Source: Zonotrichia leucophrys gambelii
Lineage: Eukaryota > Chordata > Aves > Passeriformes > Passerellidae
NCBI RefSeq assembly: GCF_028769735.1
Contig: NC_088175.1
Span: forward strand, 310,001 to 374,000
Direction: 5' to 3'
Length of the DNA: 64,000 nt
Below are positions 44,773 to 56,681 of this stretch, piece by piece (the first letter of the stretch is position 1; each line of letters starts with the position of its first letter). The notes beneath the pieces were generated by a model that was not told the origin of the DNA, searched no databases, and saw only the letters and a program-made list of their open reading frames with translations. The translations under genes were made by a program, and so were the position numbers.

Positions 44773-45164
44773 TGTGACAGTGTTCACAGGGGTCTGAGGA
44801 TGAGGGAAGAGACAAGGATCTGACTCCATGTTTCACAAGGCTTGATTTATTATTTTATGATATATATTACATTAAAGCTATACTAAAAGAATTGAAGAAA
44901 AGATTTCATCAGAAGGCTAGCTAAGAATAGAATAGAAAAGAATGATAACAAAGGTTTGTGTCTCGGACAGAGAGTCCAAGCCAGCTGACTGTGATTGGCC
45001 ATTAATTAGAAACAACCACATGAGACCAATCACAGATGCACCTGTTGCATTCCACAGCAGCAGATAACCATTGTTTACATTTTGTTCCTGAGGCCTCTTA
45101 GTTTCTCAGGAGAATCCTAAGAAAATCCTAAGGAAAGGATTTTCCATAAAAGATGTCTGTGACA
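44773..45164 (+). mobile_element. solo LTR, ERVK-like passerine family (copy D)
   Basis: Starts TGTGACAGTG, ends TCTGTGACA, 392 bp. Very close in sequence to copy B, with the same opposed CCAAT boxes and CTGTTGCATTCCACAGCAGC block. The flanks read TGAACC on the left and C-TGGACC on the right: an imperfect 6-bp target duplication with one substitution and one extra base. Confidence 0.9.
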
Positions 45165-45360
45165 CTGGACCCAGCTAAAAAGGCCCAGGAAAGACACAAA
45201 CATTTAACAAAAACACATTACTAACATAGCCAGTCTTGGCATCACACACAACCCATGGCACAAGGTGGGCAGCAGCGCTTCGAATTCCTGGGGAAGCATG
45301 GAAGCATTTTAACATTTGTAAAGGTTGAAATCTGCTCCTCCACCTCGTTATTTCTGATGC

Positions 45361-45541
45361 TCTGCTGGAATCAAAGCAAAGCTTTGCCTCTTGTCACCAA
45401 CGAGGTGACATTACACCAAACAGAAAGGAAATACAAGTCTATTTCTTGTATTTAAGTTATATTAGAAATTTTAAACTATTTTATCTCCAAGCCAGCCACA
45501 TTTTCAGCTGAGTGTCACTGGGCAGCTAAAGGCCCTCACTG
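45361..45541 (+). repeat. local duplicated segment, copy 1
   Basis: Phrases such as CTCTTGTCACCAA, ACAGAAAGGAAATACAAGTC, AGAAATTTTAAACTATTTTA and AAGCCAGCCACATTTTCAG recur in the same order and strand at 47141-47310, and in part at 46517-46570. No coding or LTR hallmark; the origin is unknown. Confidence 0.85.
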
Positions 45542-45671
45542 TAAGAGGCCTCATACTTGTATTATGGCATTTTGTTCTCGCAGGGCCTTCACTGCTTTTT
45601 GCAGTCCCAGCCTAACCAAGTGAATAAAACACAGCATTTCTGCACAGAGACATTTCTGAGACATAATTCCT

Positions 45672-45741
45672 TTCTTTTCTTTTCTTTTTTGTTTTTTTTT
45701 TGTTTTTGGTGTTGTTTTTTTTTTTTTTTTTTTTTTTTTTG
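45672..45741. repeat. T-rich tract
   Basis: CTTTT units, then long T runs of up to about 27 in a row. It could be the complement of a poly(A) tail of a minus-strand retroposed sequence to its right (45750-46000, GC-richer), but no source gene is recognised. Confidence 0.85.
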
Positions 45742-46516
45742 CTTTCCTTAGGATTTAACCATATTGGTGCCCTGTGCCAGATATCAAAACCAAACCCTGG
45801 TTTTAATTCTGCTGCCTCGGCTGCCCTGAAGAAGGGGTGGGAGCAGAGGAATTCCCAGCCCTGGGAAGAGACATTCCCAGCCCTGGGGAGGTGTGTGCAC
45901 ACTGGGAGCCCCTGTTCTGCCTGGATGTGCCTGCAGCAGCCCAGCTGTGCTGGCTCCAGCTTTGGGGACACAGCCAAGACTCAGCAATTTTTCTGACTCT
46001 CATTCATCCCTCTTGCCCAAGCAGCTTCTGGAACAAATCTTTCTCTCTGTGCTTTATCCCCCTTGAATGAGTACATTTTAGCATTATTTAAAGGGTTCTG
46101 TCAGAACTGGCAGATTAAAACATTAAAAATTTGAGGCATTGAGACACTGTTAAACAACTTGGGTTTTTTTTTAATGATCACTTAAATTTTATATTTTATA
46201 CTACTCAGAGTCAGGCCAACTACTTGAACAGAATTACTGAAATAACTTGAACAACAAGCCAACAGAGGAAACAGAACTCCATTGGGGCACCCAGGAAACA
46301 TCCAAAAAGATGCTGCCTTGTCTATCTGTCCTGTCAATTATGCTCCAATTAATCTCTTCAACAGATGCTAAGATATAAACAAAATAATAAGAGCTATCAG
46401 TTCCAGTCTTTGGTTCTTTGTTGCTATTCCTTAGGTATTTATCATAACAAACTTCTAATTTTGCTGTGTTCTTTGTCACCAGCTCTGTGTGCCAACAATT
46501 CTTGAGTATTACAGAG

Positions 46517-46570
46517 CACTAAACAGAAAGGAAATGCAAGTCTGTTTCTTGTATTAAGTTATATTAAATC
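46517..46570 (+). repeat. local duplicated segment, partial copy 2
   Basis: GCACTAAACAGAAAGG, AAATGCAAGTCTGTTTCTTG and TTAAGTTATATTAAA match the centre of the segment at 45361-45541. The match ends abruptly just before a CR1 tail. Confidence 0.75.
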
Positions 46571-46574
46571 TCAT

Positions 46575-46645
46575 AACTGACCAGGGGACTGGAACTTGAT
46601 GATCTTTAATGTCCCTTCCAACCCAAAACACTCTATGATTCTCTG
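46575..46645 (+). mobile_element. CR1 LINE 3' tail, about 70 bp
   Basis: GGGGACTGGAACTTGATGAT, CTTTAATGTCCCTTCCAACC and CACTCTATGATTCTCTG are the end of a CR1 including the terminal octamers. It is inserted at the point where duplicated copy 2 breaks off. Confidence 0.88.
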
Positions 46646-47140
46646 TTTGCTTTTGGCTTATTTGGTTGTTAAAATATACCTGTATTTCACTCACAAAGAC
46701 ATTTTTGCTCATGATGTGAGAAGTGTGTATTTCATGTATTATATGTTAAATATAACATGGGCAGTCCAACATATCTTGTATATATAAGATGGGTTTGTGG
46801 GATGTTTTGAGGTTTCAGTGCAACATGTAAATATTTTAAGTTTTTCTCATGTGTCCTATGATGCTTTCTTTGGGCTTTTTTTTTTTTTGTACTATTTCTA
46901 TCTATTACATAAATGAAATTTTTAGATTACAAAAAGAAATACTAATACACCTTTTATATTAGTGAGCTGTGCAAGATGAGTCTGTTCTGAGTTAGCCCCT
47001 GTGATCCCAGGGCAGTTTATCACCATCAATGTCACAGAAAAAAAACAAACAAACAAAAAACAAACATGGGGACAAACAAAACTGGCTCAAAGGTACCTGG
47101 TCCCATGTGATTTGAGCAAACAACATGAGCATGGATGGCA
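46646..47140. other. AT-rich spacer
   Basis: T run at about 46877-46888 and a CAAA-rich stretch at 47039-47066. No gene recognised. Confidence 0.5.
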
Positions 47141-47310
47141 ACAGTGGCTCTGTTGGAATCACAGCAAAGCTCTGGCTCTTGTCACCAATGAGGAGCCTAA
47201 CAGAAAGGAAATGCAAGTCTATTACTTGTATATTAAATATATCAGAAATTTTAAACTATTTTATCCCCAAGCCAGCCACATTTTCAGTCACTGGGCAGTT
47301 AAAGGCTCTC
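47141..47310 (+). repeat. local duplicated segment, copy 3
   Basis: Second near-full copy of the 45361-45541 segment with small deletions (for example the GAGTGT before CACTGGGCAG is missing). Direct orientation, 1.78 kb away. Confidence 0.85.
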
Positions 47311-47692
47311 AGTGACCTGAATCAAAGCCTGATTTCTGATTCAGAAGTCACAGAAGCATCACAAAATATTGCAAGATCAAAGATGAATGAGGATTAATGT
47401 TCTGTTTTGTTGCAACATATACCAGGTGCTGTTGAAAAGGAAATCTTCAGGAAAAGTTCTGCACCTGTTTTTACAATGCAAATTTCATTTTCTGGGTTTT
47501 GTGAATATAGAAGCTTCGTCCTTGCCTCTGGCAGTAGGTTAGAAATTAATTATTAAACACTGATCCTACAAAGATCTTGGCTGGTATCAAATTCTTTATT
47601 CTAGCATGATCATGAACAGTCATGTTCAAATTCTGCTGAGTCCGGAATGCAAGACTAACTATGTTTGACAAATAGAAACAATGGAGTGGAAA

Positions 47693-47960
47693 ATCAGAGA
47701 ATCATAGAATATTTTGGGTTGGAAGGAACTCTCAAGATCATCTTGTTCCAACCCTTGCCAAGGGCAGGGACACCTTCAATCAGACCAGGTTGCTCCAAAC
47801 CCCATCCAACCTGGCCTGGAACAATTCCAGGGATGGGGCAGCCACAGCTTCTCTGGGAAACCTGTGCCAGGGCCTCACCAACCTCCCAGTCAAGGGTTTT
47901 TTCCTAATTTCTAATCTAAACCTACTCTCTTTTTGTTTAAAGACATTTATCCTCAATATT
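47693..47960 (-). mobile_element. CR1 LINE 3' end with ORF2 C-terminus, minus strand
   Basis: Begins CAGAGAATCATAGAAT and runs through GGGTTGGAAGGAACTCTCAA, CAGGTTGCTCCAAACCCCAT and AGGGATGGGGCAGCCACAGC. The minus-strand translation shows FRLEIRKKPLTGRLVRPW then RFPREAVAAPSLELFQARLD, the CR1 reverse-transcriptase C-terminal signature. No complete ORF remains. Confidence 0.93.
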
Positions 47961-48691
47961 AATATCACTTCATTTTGCTCTTAACCTTCTACAAGTTCTC
48001 AAGCTTACTACCATATGTATAAAATGAACTGAAAGTTCTGCAACTGATTCATCAACATCCCTAATTGAGAAACGCCTGCTTTAAAGACATTAGCATGCTT
48101 TGAATTTTTTTTTAGTTGCAAATGAAATACAAAATATTTTCTCTAACCCATACAAATTATGAGGATTTCACCATGGTTCTTCCCAAAGGTGTAGGAAAAC
48201 ATTCACTGGAGCTATCTTTCCCTTCTGTAGGCTGACTATTTTTAAATCTTTGAACAGGCTCAATCCTACAGCATTGCTTGAATTTCCTCAGGTCCTGACT
48301 GTGATCTGTATGAGCCATCAAATTTTTATTGGCATTTTTAGCTTCCATTCTCAGCAATCTGTGTTTCTAACAACTGTCTAATTCTCACTGCTATCACTTT
48401 TCCTATTTTCCATTCACTTCTGCTATAGTGCAATAAAGGAGCCATGGCCTGACTCAGCAGGGCCCATAAATATTTGCTTTTGTCTGTAAACTTGAGAGGG
48501 TGAAGATGTTTTTTATGTAAATGAGTGTGTATTGATGAAGTATTTCGTGTTTCTGCATCTTTAAACATCTCCTAAACAGCCTTCATATTTTTTAGATCAA
48601 GTTTCTGTGTCACTCTGGTGACATTTTGCTAGTGCCTGCTTGTAGCACATGAAAAATTTCCTTTTTAGAGCATCAAGGCTGCACAAAGGAT
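47961..48691. other. unique sequence, no gene seen
   Basis: Short chance frames only. Confidence 0.5.
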
Positions 48692-48726
48692 GTGCTTCTG
48701 AGACACACTTGCTTGTTCTTTCAAAG

Positions 48727-48869
48727 CCAAGATCAAGTGCTTAATTTACTTGCTTCATTTAAGGATTCCAGGAATTCTAAATGCTCTGGAAGTATTTCAA
48801 AGGAGAGTGTCAGTGAAGCCTCAAGAATACTGAGCAATTTTTTAAAGAGAAAGGACACTGGTGGCAAAG
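48727..48869 (+). other. candidate coding exon (weak)
   Basis: A pyrimidine-rich TTGCTTGTTCTTTCAAAG acceptor opens a 143-bp segment ending at GGCAAAG|GTAATG. In the frame open from 48692 to 49027 it reads VLNLLASFKDSRNSKCSG, then ISKESVSEASRILSNFLKRK: a polar, Ser-rich, helix-prone sequence more protein-like than most frames here. It vaguely recalls extracellular stalk regions of adhesion receptors, which is not enough for a family call. No neighbouring exon was found. Confidence 0.2.
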
Positions 48870-49421
48870 GTAATGACAGAACCAGAGTGACTCAGGAAAT
48901 TGCAGTCAGGTCCTTTGCATTCTCCCCCTGTTCTGTAGAAATTGGCCTTGAGAATTATTCATTAGAACATTCAGCAGCTGTGCTCAGTTTATTTATTCTG
49001 CCAATTCTGAACCCAACCTTTTTCTGATGCCACAGAAGTATAATGTTGAAGCATTAATCCTCCTAGCAAACTCTATAAACATAAATTCTCTACTACATAT
49101 TTAGCAACACAGTTTTCTAATGCTGACCTTTCAAATTTACCCTGCCCTCAAATTTAGAGGCTTAGGAATATTTCATGTCTAAAGCCAAATGAGCTTTGCC
49201 ATGTGCATGTTGAACCCTCCACACTAATCCATTTCTTGTGATCAGGCAGGATTAAAATTTCAGAGTTCTGCTGAATGCCATTATGAAAAGCAGATTGCAA
49301 GGAGAGAGCCAGTACATCTAATTTCAAACCAGCAAACACTGAGAATAACCCTCTGAGCATCATCTCTTACCTTAAAAGACCACTTAAAATTACAAACTAA
49401 TTAAGTAGTTGGTGATGAGCA

Positions 49422-49781
49422 TCAGGACTGTGGGGAACTGGTTTGCTTCAGGAGGGAACCTGGTGTTTGGGTTACCCAGTGCTTAATCAGGGGTGAATTC
49501 TCAGGGTTCCTCAGATCAACCACAACAGGTCTCTGCTGGATCCTCCAGAGCCAGGCATTGTATTTGAGCCAATATTTGAGCCAGGCATTGTATTTGAGCC
49601 AATATTGCAGCTGTTCCTTGACAGGGACCATCAGTTTATAACACTCATTCAACTGCTCATTTTCACAGAATTTGTAGGAAGGGAAGAAATCCTGGTCTGA
49701 CAAATTGGCCCAAAACTCATCCATAGGTTTAAAAATTAGCAGTAAGGCCAGCAGATGGATACACAGATAGCATAATCCCAT
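49422..49781 (-). other. 119-codon frame with an in-frame 30-bp duplication
   Basis: The minus-strand frame starts with a hydrophobic, signal-peptide-like segment (CYLCIHLLALLLIF), then FWANLSDQDFFPSYKFC and a Trp/Lys-rich part where YWLKYNAWLK is present twice. The duplication is exactly 30 bp (49548-49577 and 49578-49606), so the frame is kept. The start ATG context is weak. I do not recognise the product; chance or a decayed gene are both possible. Confidence 0.2.
49548..49606. repeat. 30-bp tandem duplication
   Basis: GAGCCAGGCATTG followed by TATTTGAGCCAATATTT occurs twice head to tail with no mismatch over 29 bases, so it is recent. Confidence 0.93.
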
Positions 49782-52700
49782 TAGCTTGTTTCCTCAGGAA
49801 AGTGACCTAGCAAAAAGCCACAAGACTCAGTGGAGGAAGATCCAAGGTCATCCTAACCTGTTGTGATCCATCAGCTGAAATCATGTTAATCTGCCCAGTA
49901 TGAAAGGTTAAAAGCTGCTCTGTCAGTTCAATTTGTTATTAGAACATAGAATTGCTAGAGGAAAACACATTTCTGCTGATAACTGTAGCATTTCATTCCG
50001 TGTGCATTAGGGAATTCATGTTTAGAAAAATTGCCAGGAAAATTAATGCTTTAGCATATGTCATGTATGGTTTGTGACATCAGAGAGAAGGGACTCATAA
50101 AGGGTGCAATAAATACTTAGGGAAAGAAAACAATACAGCCAAAAGTGTTCTTTGGTCATTAAAAAGCAACATAATACTGATTATTAAAGTGATTGTCTTA
50201 CAGACTACCTAAATACAATACTTGATGATTTGGGCCCTGATATAATATAATCTGATTTGATTGGGACTCTGTGATCTTTTTTGTGCTGAACAATGATTTC
50301 TAACACCATGGTAGATGGGAACTGGGGAGTCCCAGTTATACAAGCTGATTATAGTCAGGGTTCCTGACTGCCCTGCCTTTACAGGGAGCTTCCTGCCAGG
50401 TGCGCAAAGTCAGATCCTGTCTAAGAAACTCATTTCACAACCAGGACAGCAAAATACATGTTTGGTATCAACATTTGTCTTTTTTCTACTCATATTTGTC
50501 TTTTTTTTGCTTAATTCAGAATTGTGGAGGTGGTGTTTGCAGATCCGTTTGGAAACGTCTGCAGTGGGAATTTATAGCACAACAATTTCATGTCTTTCAC
50601 ATTTAATCTTCCTCCCTAATGCCAAGGGGGATTCATAACACAGTCTTGTCTATCTTTTTGTAATAATACTATTGATAAACTAATTTCCTTTGATTGAAAA
50701 CAGTCTTTAATCTTCTTTATTATCCTGTTGTTTGTGCGTCTTGCAACAACAGCAATCACTCATCACCAAGCTGATTGCAACGACTCTTTCCCTTTTACAG
50801 TACTGTTGCAATAATCTGATCCAGAATCAGTGAATTGCACCAAACTTTCCTAAACTGACCAATCATCCCCCTAAAGACCAGATTCCCAAATCGGGAGAGT
50901 GTAACTGGCAGCTTTGCTAATGTGTTAGCAGAGGAACATTCTGTTTGATTAACTGTGTTTCCTTTTTACATGGATTATGGCTGAGCTACAGTCAGATTGA
51001 ATCAATACTGCCTGGACAAAAGCTCCCAAATCAGGTAACAAAGAGGGAGCAGCTGTGCTCAGAGGTGCCCTTGTGACTATGGACAGCCAGGATGTGCCAA
51101 AAGAAGCAAGTGCTATCAGCCTTTAAAATGTACTTTTATCTCCCCTGTACTCCATGGAGGAGGAAGGAGGTGCTTTCAGTGTCAGCAGCTTTGGATTTAA
51201 CCCTTTTTTAACTCTTCTCAGCTTGAAGAAACTCAGTGGATTGCTGGTTTTGTTTCTTTGTTTTTCACGCATATGGCATGTGGGGCATCACCTTCTTGCC
51301 TTTTCTTAGCTAAATTCTTTGTGAACAGATTGTTAGGCCACTTTTTCATCCAACCAACTCTGCCAGGCTGCCTTCATCTGTATTCTGGATCCTTCTTTGC
51401 ATAGGGGGCCAGGCACACATTGACTTTTTTTCACCTTTCTGCAAAGGATTTCATTCTGAGCAAAGGAACCACCTGTCCCTCTGCTGCTTTGATCTGGGAG
51501 ATTTTATCCATGTGTATCCTATCAGTTTGATCACTGATATTTTGTTTTCCTTCCTAAATTTGTAACACATCACACAACAAATTTTTAGAAATACATGTTT
51601 GGATGGTGAGAAATATATTGAGATAGTATTTCAGTCCCTTGAGCCTGGCCTGTGAAAACTCAGCTGTCTTACACTGTGTGACGTTCTGATGGCAGTCACA
51701 ACTCCTTGTTAGAATCAATGAGTCCAGTCAGTTCAGATTACTGCACCTTTTATGAGCACAGAGAAGGCTTTTTTTATAGATTCATCCAAAGCTCTTCTGC
51801 AGCACTGTGTGTAGTCTGAGCAGTCCTTCATCCTGCCATTAACCCTCCTTCCCTCTGCTCTTTCCATAAGTGAAATTCTTTCCGTCATCCTCCGAAGGAG
51901 TCGGCCGTACTCCCTTCTTCTTCTTTCTCCCATCAATGTTGGATCTGCCTGTGTCCTAAAAAGCATTTTCAAATCACCTTTCAGCTTGCATTTCTCATCT
52001 GGGCACTTTTTCAGGGCTGAAATTTCCGGGAGCTGTCAGGATTCATTGGCTCATTTCTGTACACATAAGGCAACATCCACCGTCCAATTCAGCTTCATCG
52101 ACTCAGACAAGCCTCGCAAAGTCACCACGCAGAATTCCCTCCATACATTGCTCAATTTTATAGAAGTAAGAGAGGCAGAGCTTCAGAAAACCCCACAGAA
52201 CCCAGTTGTTCTCTGCATCCTTCTCAGGACTTCACCCAGCTCTTCTTGCCTTCATTCTTTTTATATGTTCAGCAGCTGGAGGGTGGGAAAAACATGAATT
52301 TGTTTTCAGATTTTCTGGGGAAAAGGGACATGGACAGAAGCACACATGGATATGGGCTGTCTGGCCATTCAATCACAAATTTCTGTGCTCATTTTATGAG
52401 TCTGTTTCCTCATGGGAGATGAACATTTCTCACACAGACTGGTCTTGAAATAATTGTTCAGTAAGTGTAGGAAGGCTCCTCACCCTGGACTATACTAGCA
52501 GCAATTCAGCCTGCTACACCCTCTTGTTGATGGAAAATATTTTTTTCACTCTAACACCTTCTGGCTTCCTCTCCTTTCTTTTCTTATATAATGAGAAAAT
52601 GTACCTTTCTTAAATATCCCTGAAACCTGGCTGATGTTCCCAAATTCAGTGTAAGTCAACATAAATATTCCATGATGTTTCTCAGGCAGCTTCTCAGAAT

Positions 52701-53647
52701 GCGACTTGCTCAGAGCCACTGATTAAAACAGCTTTTAGCTCAGTGGCTGCTATTTAACAATATTTAAGTCAATACTGAAATGGAAATAATTTCATTATTA
52801 CTGTAAGACATATTTAACATTGACATTTTTCCCCACAAAGGCAGCACACAAGTATTTAGTAAAAACCAACACCTCATCTCAGATTTATTGATGCTTCTAC
52901 CATCTTCAGTTACTAATAATACAGTAATATTGTTCAGATTACTTCTAGTATAGATACACACTCAAATTGTTTCCCCCTTTCCCCTTTTCTGTGTTTGTTC
53001 TTTCCATCTTTTTCTTTTTTTAAAGTTTTTACTTCTTACTATCTATTTATTTATTTTTCCATTTATTCTACCTGCTTTCAATTTCCCACTATGTGGATTC
53101 TCTCCTCTTAATGACTGTTGTTTTCTTTCTCAAGTATGAAGTATTCTAGGGACAAAAAAATGTGTTCAACGCTCTCCAGGTCCTCTTGGCACTTTCTCCA
53201 GAAATTGCATTAGCCCTTTATTTTGCAGCCTTGTTGAGATAAGCCTGTGCAGTAAATTATGCATAGTACATATTTACACACCTTAACACTAAATTAATAT
53301 TGCCTATCAATGTACATTTTGGATACTGTTTTGTGTGTGATGTATTAATGTCATCATCTCGTGTCCTCTACCTGCTCTGCAATCACCAATATTTAGCAAT
53401 TTTTTTGGTGGAAATTGGGGTTACCCAGCCCATTGTTGCATTAGCTGGGTCATAAGGAAGAAGCAAAGGTAAAATGAGAACTCTTGCTTGTTTCTCTTTC
53501 TTATTAATCCATTAGCTCATGCTGCCTAATTACAGGTCAGGCAGAACATAAAGGAAGCTTTCACAAGCAGATGAGTGGAACAGTGAATGTTGATTTATTT
53601 AGCCCTGCTTTCATTCTACTGTTGTGAGAATACACACAGGAGTCACC
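49782..53647. other. 3.9 kb of unique sequence, no gene established
   Basis: 51840-52120 contains more CpG than its surroundings (for example TCCGTCATCCTCCGAAGG, GTCGGCCGTAC) and a 79-codon minus frame (51733-51972) rich in Arg; neither is recognisable. 53220-53640 is repeat-free, with AT-rich homeodomain-like words, and could be a conserved noncoding element. Confidence 0.4.
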
Positions 53648-53688
53648 AAATAGGTCCCTTCCGACCAAAACTATCCTGTGATTCTAGA
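53648..53688 (+). mobile_element. CR1 terminal fragment, about 40 bp
   Basis: ATAGGTCCCTTCCGACC followed by AAAACTATCCTGTGATTCTA matches the last bases of CR1 including the octamer. It is among the shortest 5' truncations in the window. Confidence 0.75.
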
Positions 53689-56154
53689 AGTATTTTACTA
53701 AATTAAGGAGCAGTTTACAGCTCTTTTCTTTTCATGTCCCCAGACTTCAATGACCAGAGGAGTGGGTTTATTTATTTGTTTGATTCTCATTGTCTGGATG
53801 CAGAAGATTTAACCTATCTTCCACAGACTGGGACTGCATATATGTAAAATTTACATCTCCAAGTAATAGGTTTAATTTTTCAGCACATCTCTTTTATAAT
53901 ATACAGATATAATCCCTACAAAATCTGTGCCAATGATTAATCAAATTGCAGTCATCCATATGTACTCTTCATAATTACACATATAACCAATGCCAATCAT
54001 AATGATTGACCTGAGCCTTGTTTCTCAGGATGCCCAGATTTTATTTAGGAAGATATTTTGTTCTAAGTAGAGATGGCAGATAAATGAAATCAAACACATT
54101 GTCATCCACTGTCACTGAAGTGGTTCAAAACAGCACACAAGCAATTCAGAAAGCTCATGAGTGGCTTTTGCTGAGGTAGAGCCACTGATCATTGCCTGTG
54201 TTTTGACAGCCAGCAAATGCTCAAAAAAGGATGGGAGCTGCCTACCAGCCTCTTGAACAAGTAAAATAAGTGTTATTCAGATACCAAGGACAGTATTAAT
54301 GCAATCTATAATGGGTCTCTAATGCAGTTATCATAGCATTAAAATAGATTTTTCCCCCTTCTAGATAAAATTTCTATAGCAACCTCAAGGTTTGTAAAGT
54401 CAGAAAAAAATATAAGGTATAAGTTAATTTTTGAGGTTTCATTTTTGCTCTCTTTTTGTTGTCTCCTTTGTAATTAGAACTATTATAATGATATTATTAT
54501 AACAATTTTTTTTAAATTTCAATTATTAAAGTGTTCTTACCTCAACTCACAGATTTTACCTTTTTCTCTTATTTCTCCTAGGAATGGGGTGAAACAATGA
54601 GTGGTGGCAACTTAATTGCTGACTGGGGTTAAACCAAAACACGATGCCATGCAACTACATCCACATGGAACAAGAAGAGAAAATGCAGAAATACCCACAC
54701 TTTCACAGGGTATCTGTAGCTAGTATTTTCTTTAATGGAAGTTTTTCATAGCTTTTCATGAAAGTCATGTCTTTTTTTCAGACATAACTTACTGTCTTGC
54801 CTCATAATGTTACTGCATAATGCAGTTTAGCAATTTTGCCTGAACGTTTGAAACTGTAATTTCAAGGTGCAATACTCACCCTTAAAACTTCCCTGTCCAC
54901 CTTTTCTCAGTAACTGAGACTCCAGTTTATCTTCTTGCTGATCATCACCTACATAGTTATTTCCAACTTTAATTTGGTAATGCAAGAACATATTGCCTTG
55001 TCTTGAAAGACGCTATTTTGTCCCATCTTCTTCCAGAAATAACACAGAAAATAGCCTTTATTTTTTGCTTTGCCACAAGCCAGCTCTCATTGTTGCTCCT
55101 CCATTATTGTGATTCAATCCTGCCTTTTCCCATCCTTCTTGTTGACAGTGAGGTTGTGCCGTGCCTCATGAGCATGAGCACTGCTACTGGTCATCAACAC
55201 CCCTTTTTGCCATGTTTCAACCATTTTGGTGACAAGGGGCTGCCTGGACCTTGTTGTTCTCCTCCAGACCTTGCCCTGAAATTCTCACTGACTGTGAAGC
55301 TCAAAAGAAACTTCCCAACAGTTGGGCATCTGCTGATCACTGCCAGCCACACTGATCGATTTCATTGCTCATTATCTTCTTGTGCTCACCCATCTGTCAG
55401 TCTGTCTGCATTCATTGGGTGTGCCTCATCACATTTTACAGTATAGATTCACTGCAATGGAGATTTTTACAGGAATTCACTGCTAGGTTTCCTAAATACA
55501 AGAAAAACAGCAATGGAGAGGAGGCCAGCCCAGCATGTGTCTGCTGAGAACAGAAGGGTCATTGTCCCTCTAGTCCACTTTATCACTGAGACCCCACCCA
55601 CTGAAACAGCTCATTGTCCCACAGCAGACCTGTAGTTTTTGTATCACAGCATGAAACTTCACTGGAGATTTGTTTGATGAGTGGAATTCCTCCCTTCCAA
55701 GCTCAAAAGCCTGCAGCAGTCATTTTAACATTGGTTTATCCAGAAGGATCCACTGAGTAATAAGGAGATGTGGAGTCTGTTCCCACTTTGTGTTCTGCAA
55801 GCCAATTCTCTCATTTTGTCTCAGTTTTGTGTTTGTGAAGCACAGAAACTGTTCTTTTACAGATCTGAAACACAAGTATTGAGGATGATGAGAAGCATCA
55901 GTACAATCTGTTTTATTTTCACATCCGCATCAATCTGTTCAACTTTTCCTAACACCTTTTTGCTTTATTGATGAAGCTGATATACCCATACCTGCATTCA
56001 CAGATGTAAAGCTGAAAGAGGTGCTGTCCCATGATCAACTACATCTAAAGTGTTGCTGAGCTGCAAATGCTTCTTGATGCACTAAATCTCATTTCTTTGC
56101 TTCCCACACCTATGCCTTCATTGTACAAACTTCTTTGTATAAATTTCTTTGTAT
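53689..56154. other. unique sequence, no gene established
   Basis: A 147-codon plus frame (55003-55446) is Leu/Ser/His-rich without recognisable motifs and is taken as chance. The left part is AT-rich and repeat-free. Confidence 0.45.
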
Positions 56155-56630
56155 ATATCCTTGTATAAATTAATATAATATAATAAATATAATATAATAA
56201 ATATAATATAATATAATATAATATAATATAATATAATATAATATAATATAATATAATATAATATAATATAATATAATATAATATAATATATAATATATTA
56301 TATATTATATATTATATATTATATATTATATATTATATATTATATATTATATAATAACTATTATTTTATTAATTCTTATCATATCATAATATATTATATA
56401 TTACATAAATATTCTATTTATAACATATTATTATATTTTTCTATAATAATATTATTATATCATATCGTATTATATTATATTATATTATATTATATTATAT
56501 CATATTATAATATATTTCTATAATGTATAATGTATATTATATTATATTATATTATATTATATTATATTATATTATATTATATTATATTATATTATATTAT
56601 ATTATATATAATAATATCCTTGTATAAATT
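56155..56630. repeat. inverted pentanucleotide array, (ATAAT)n then (ATATT)n
   Basis: The left arm (about 56170-56290) is built of ATAAT/TAATA units. A central part has TATATTA and irregular AT words. The right arm (about 56465-56610) is built of ATATT units, the reverse complement of the left. The whole block is flanked by an exact 17-bp direct repeat, ATATCCTTGTATAAATT, at 56155-56171 and 56614-56630. Nearly 460 bp with almost no G or C, able to fold into a long hairpin. Confidence 0.95.
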
Positions 56631-56681
56631 TCTTGCCATAAATGTTTTACCGTATAAATAAAACCCTTTAGCAGGATGTTA

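Noticed and set aside
45746..46000. Minus-strand processed pseudogene with its poly(A) tail at 45672-45741
   Set aside because: The T run fits a tail, but the GC-richer body has no recognisable coding sequence and no target duplication was found.
55003..55446. 147-codon plus frame
   Set aside because: Starts at a non-ATG codon, Leu/Ser/His-rich without domain features, no splice support.
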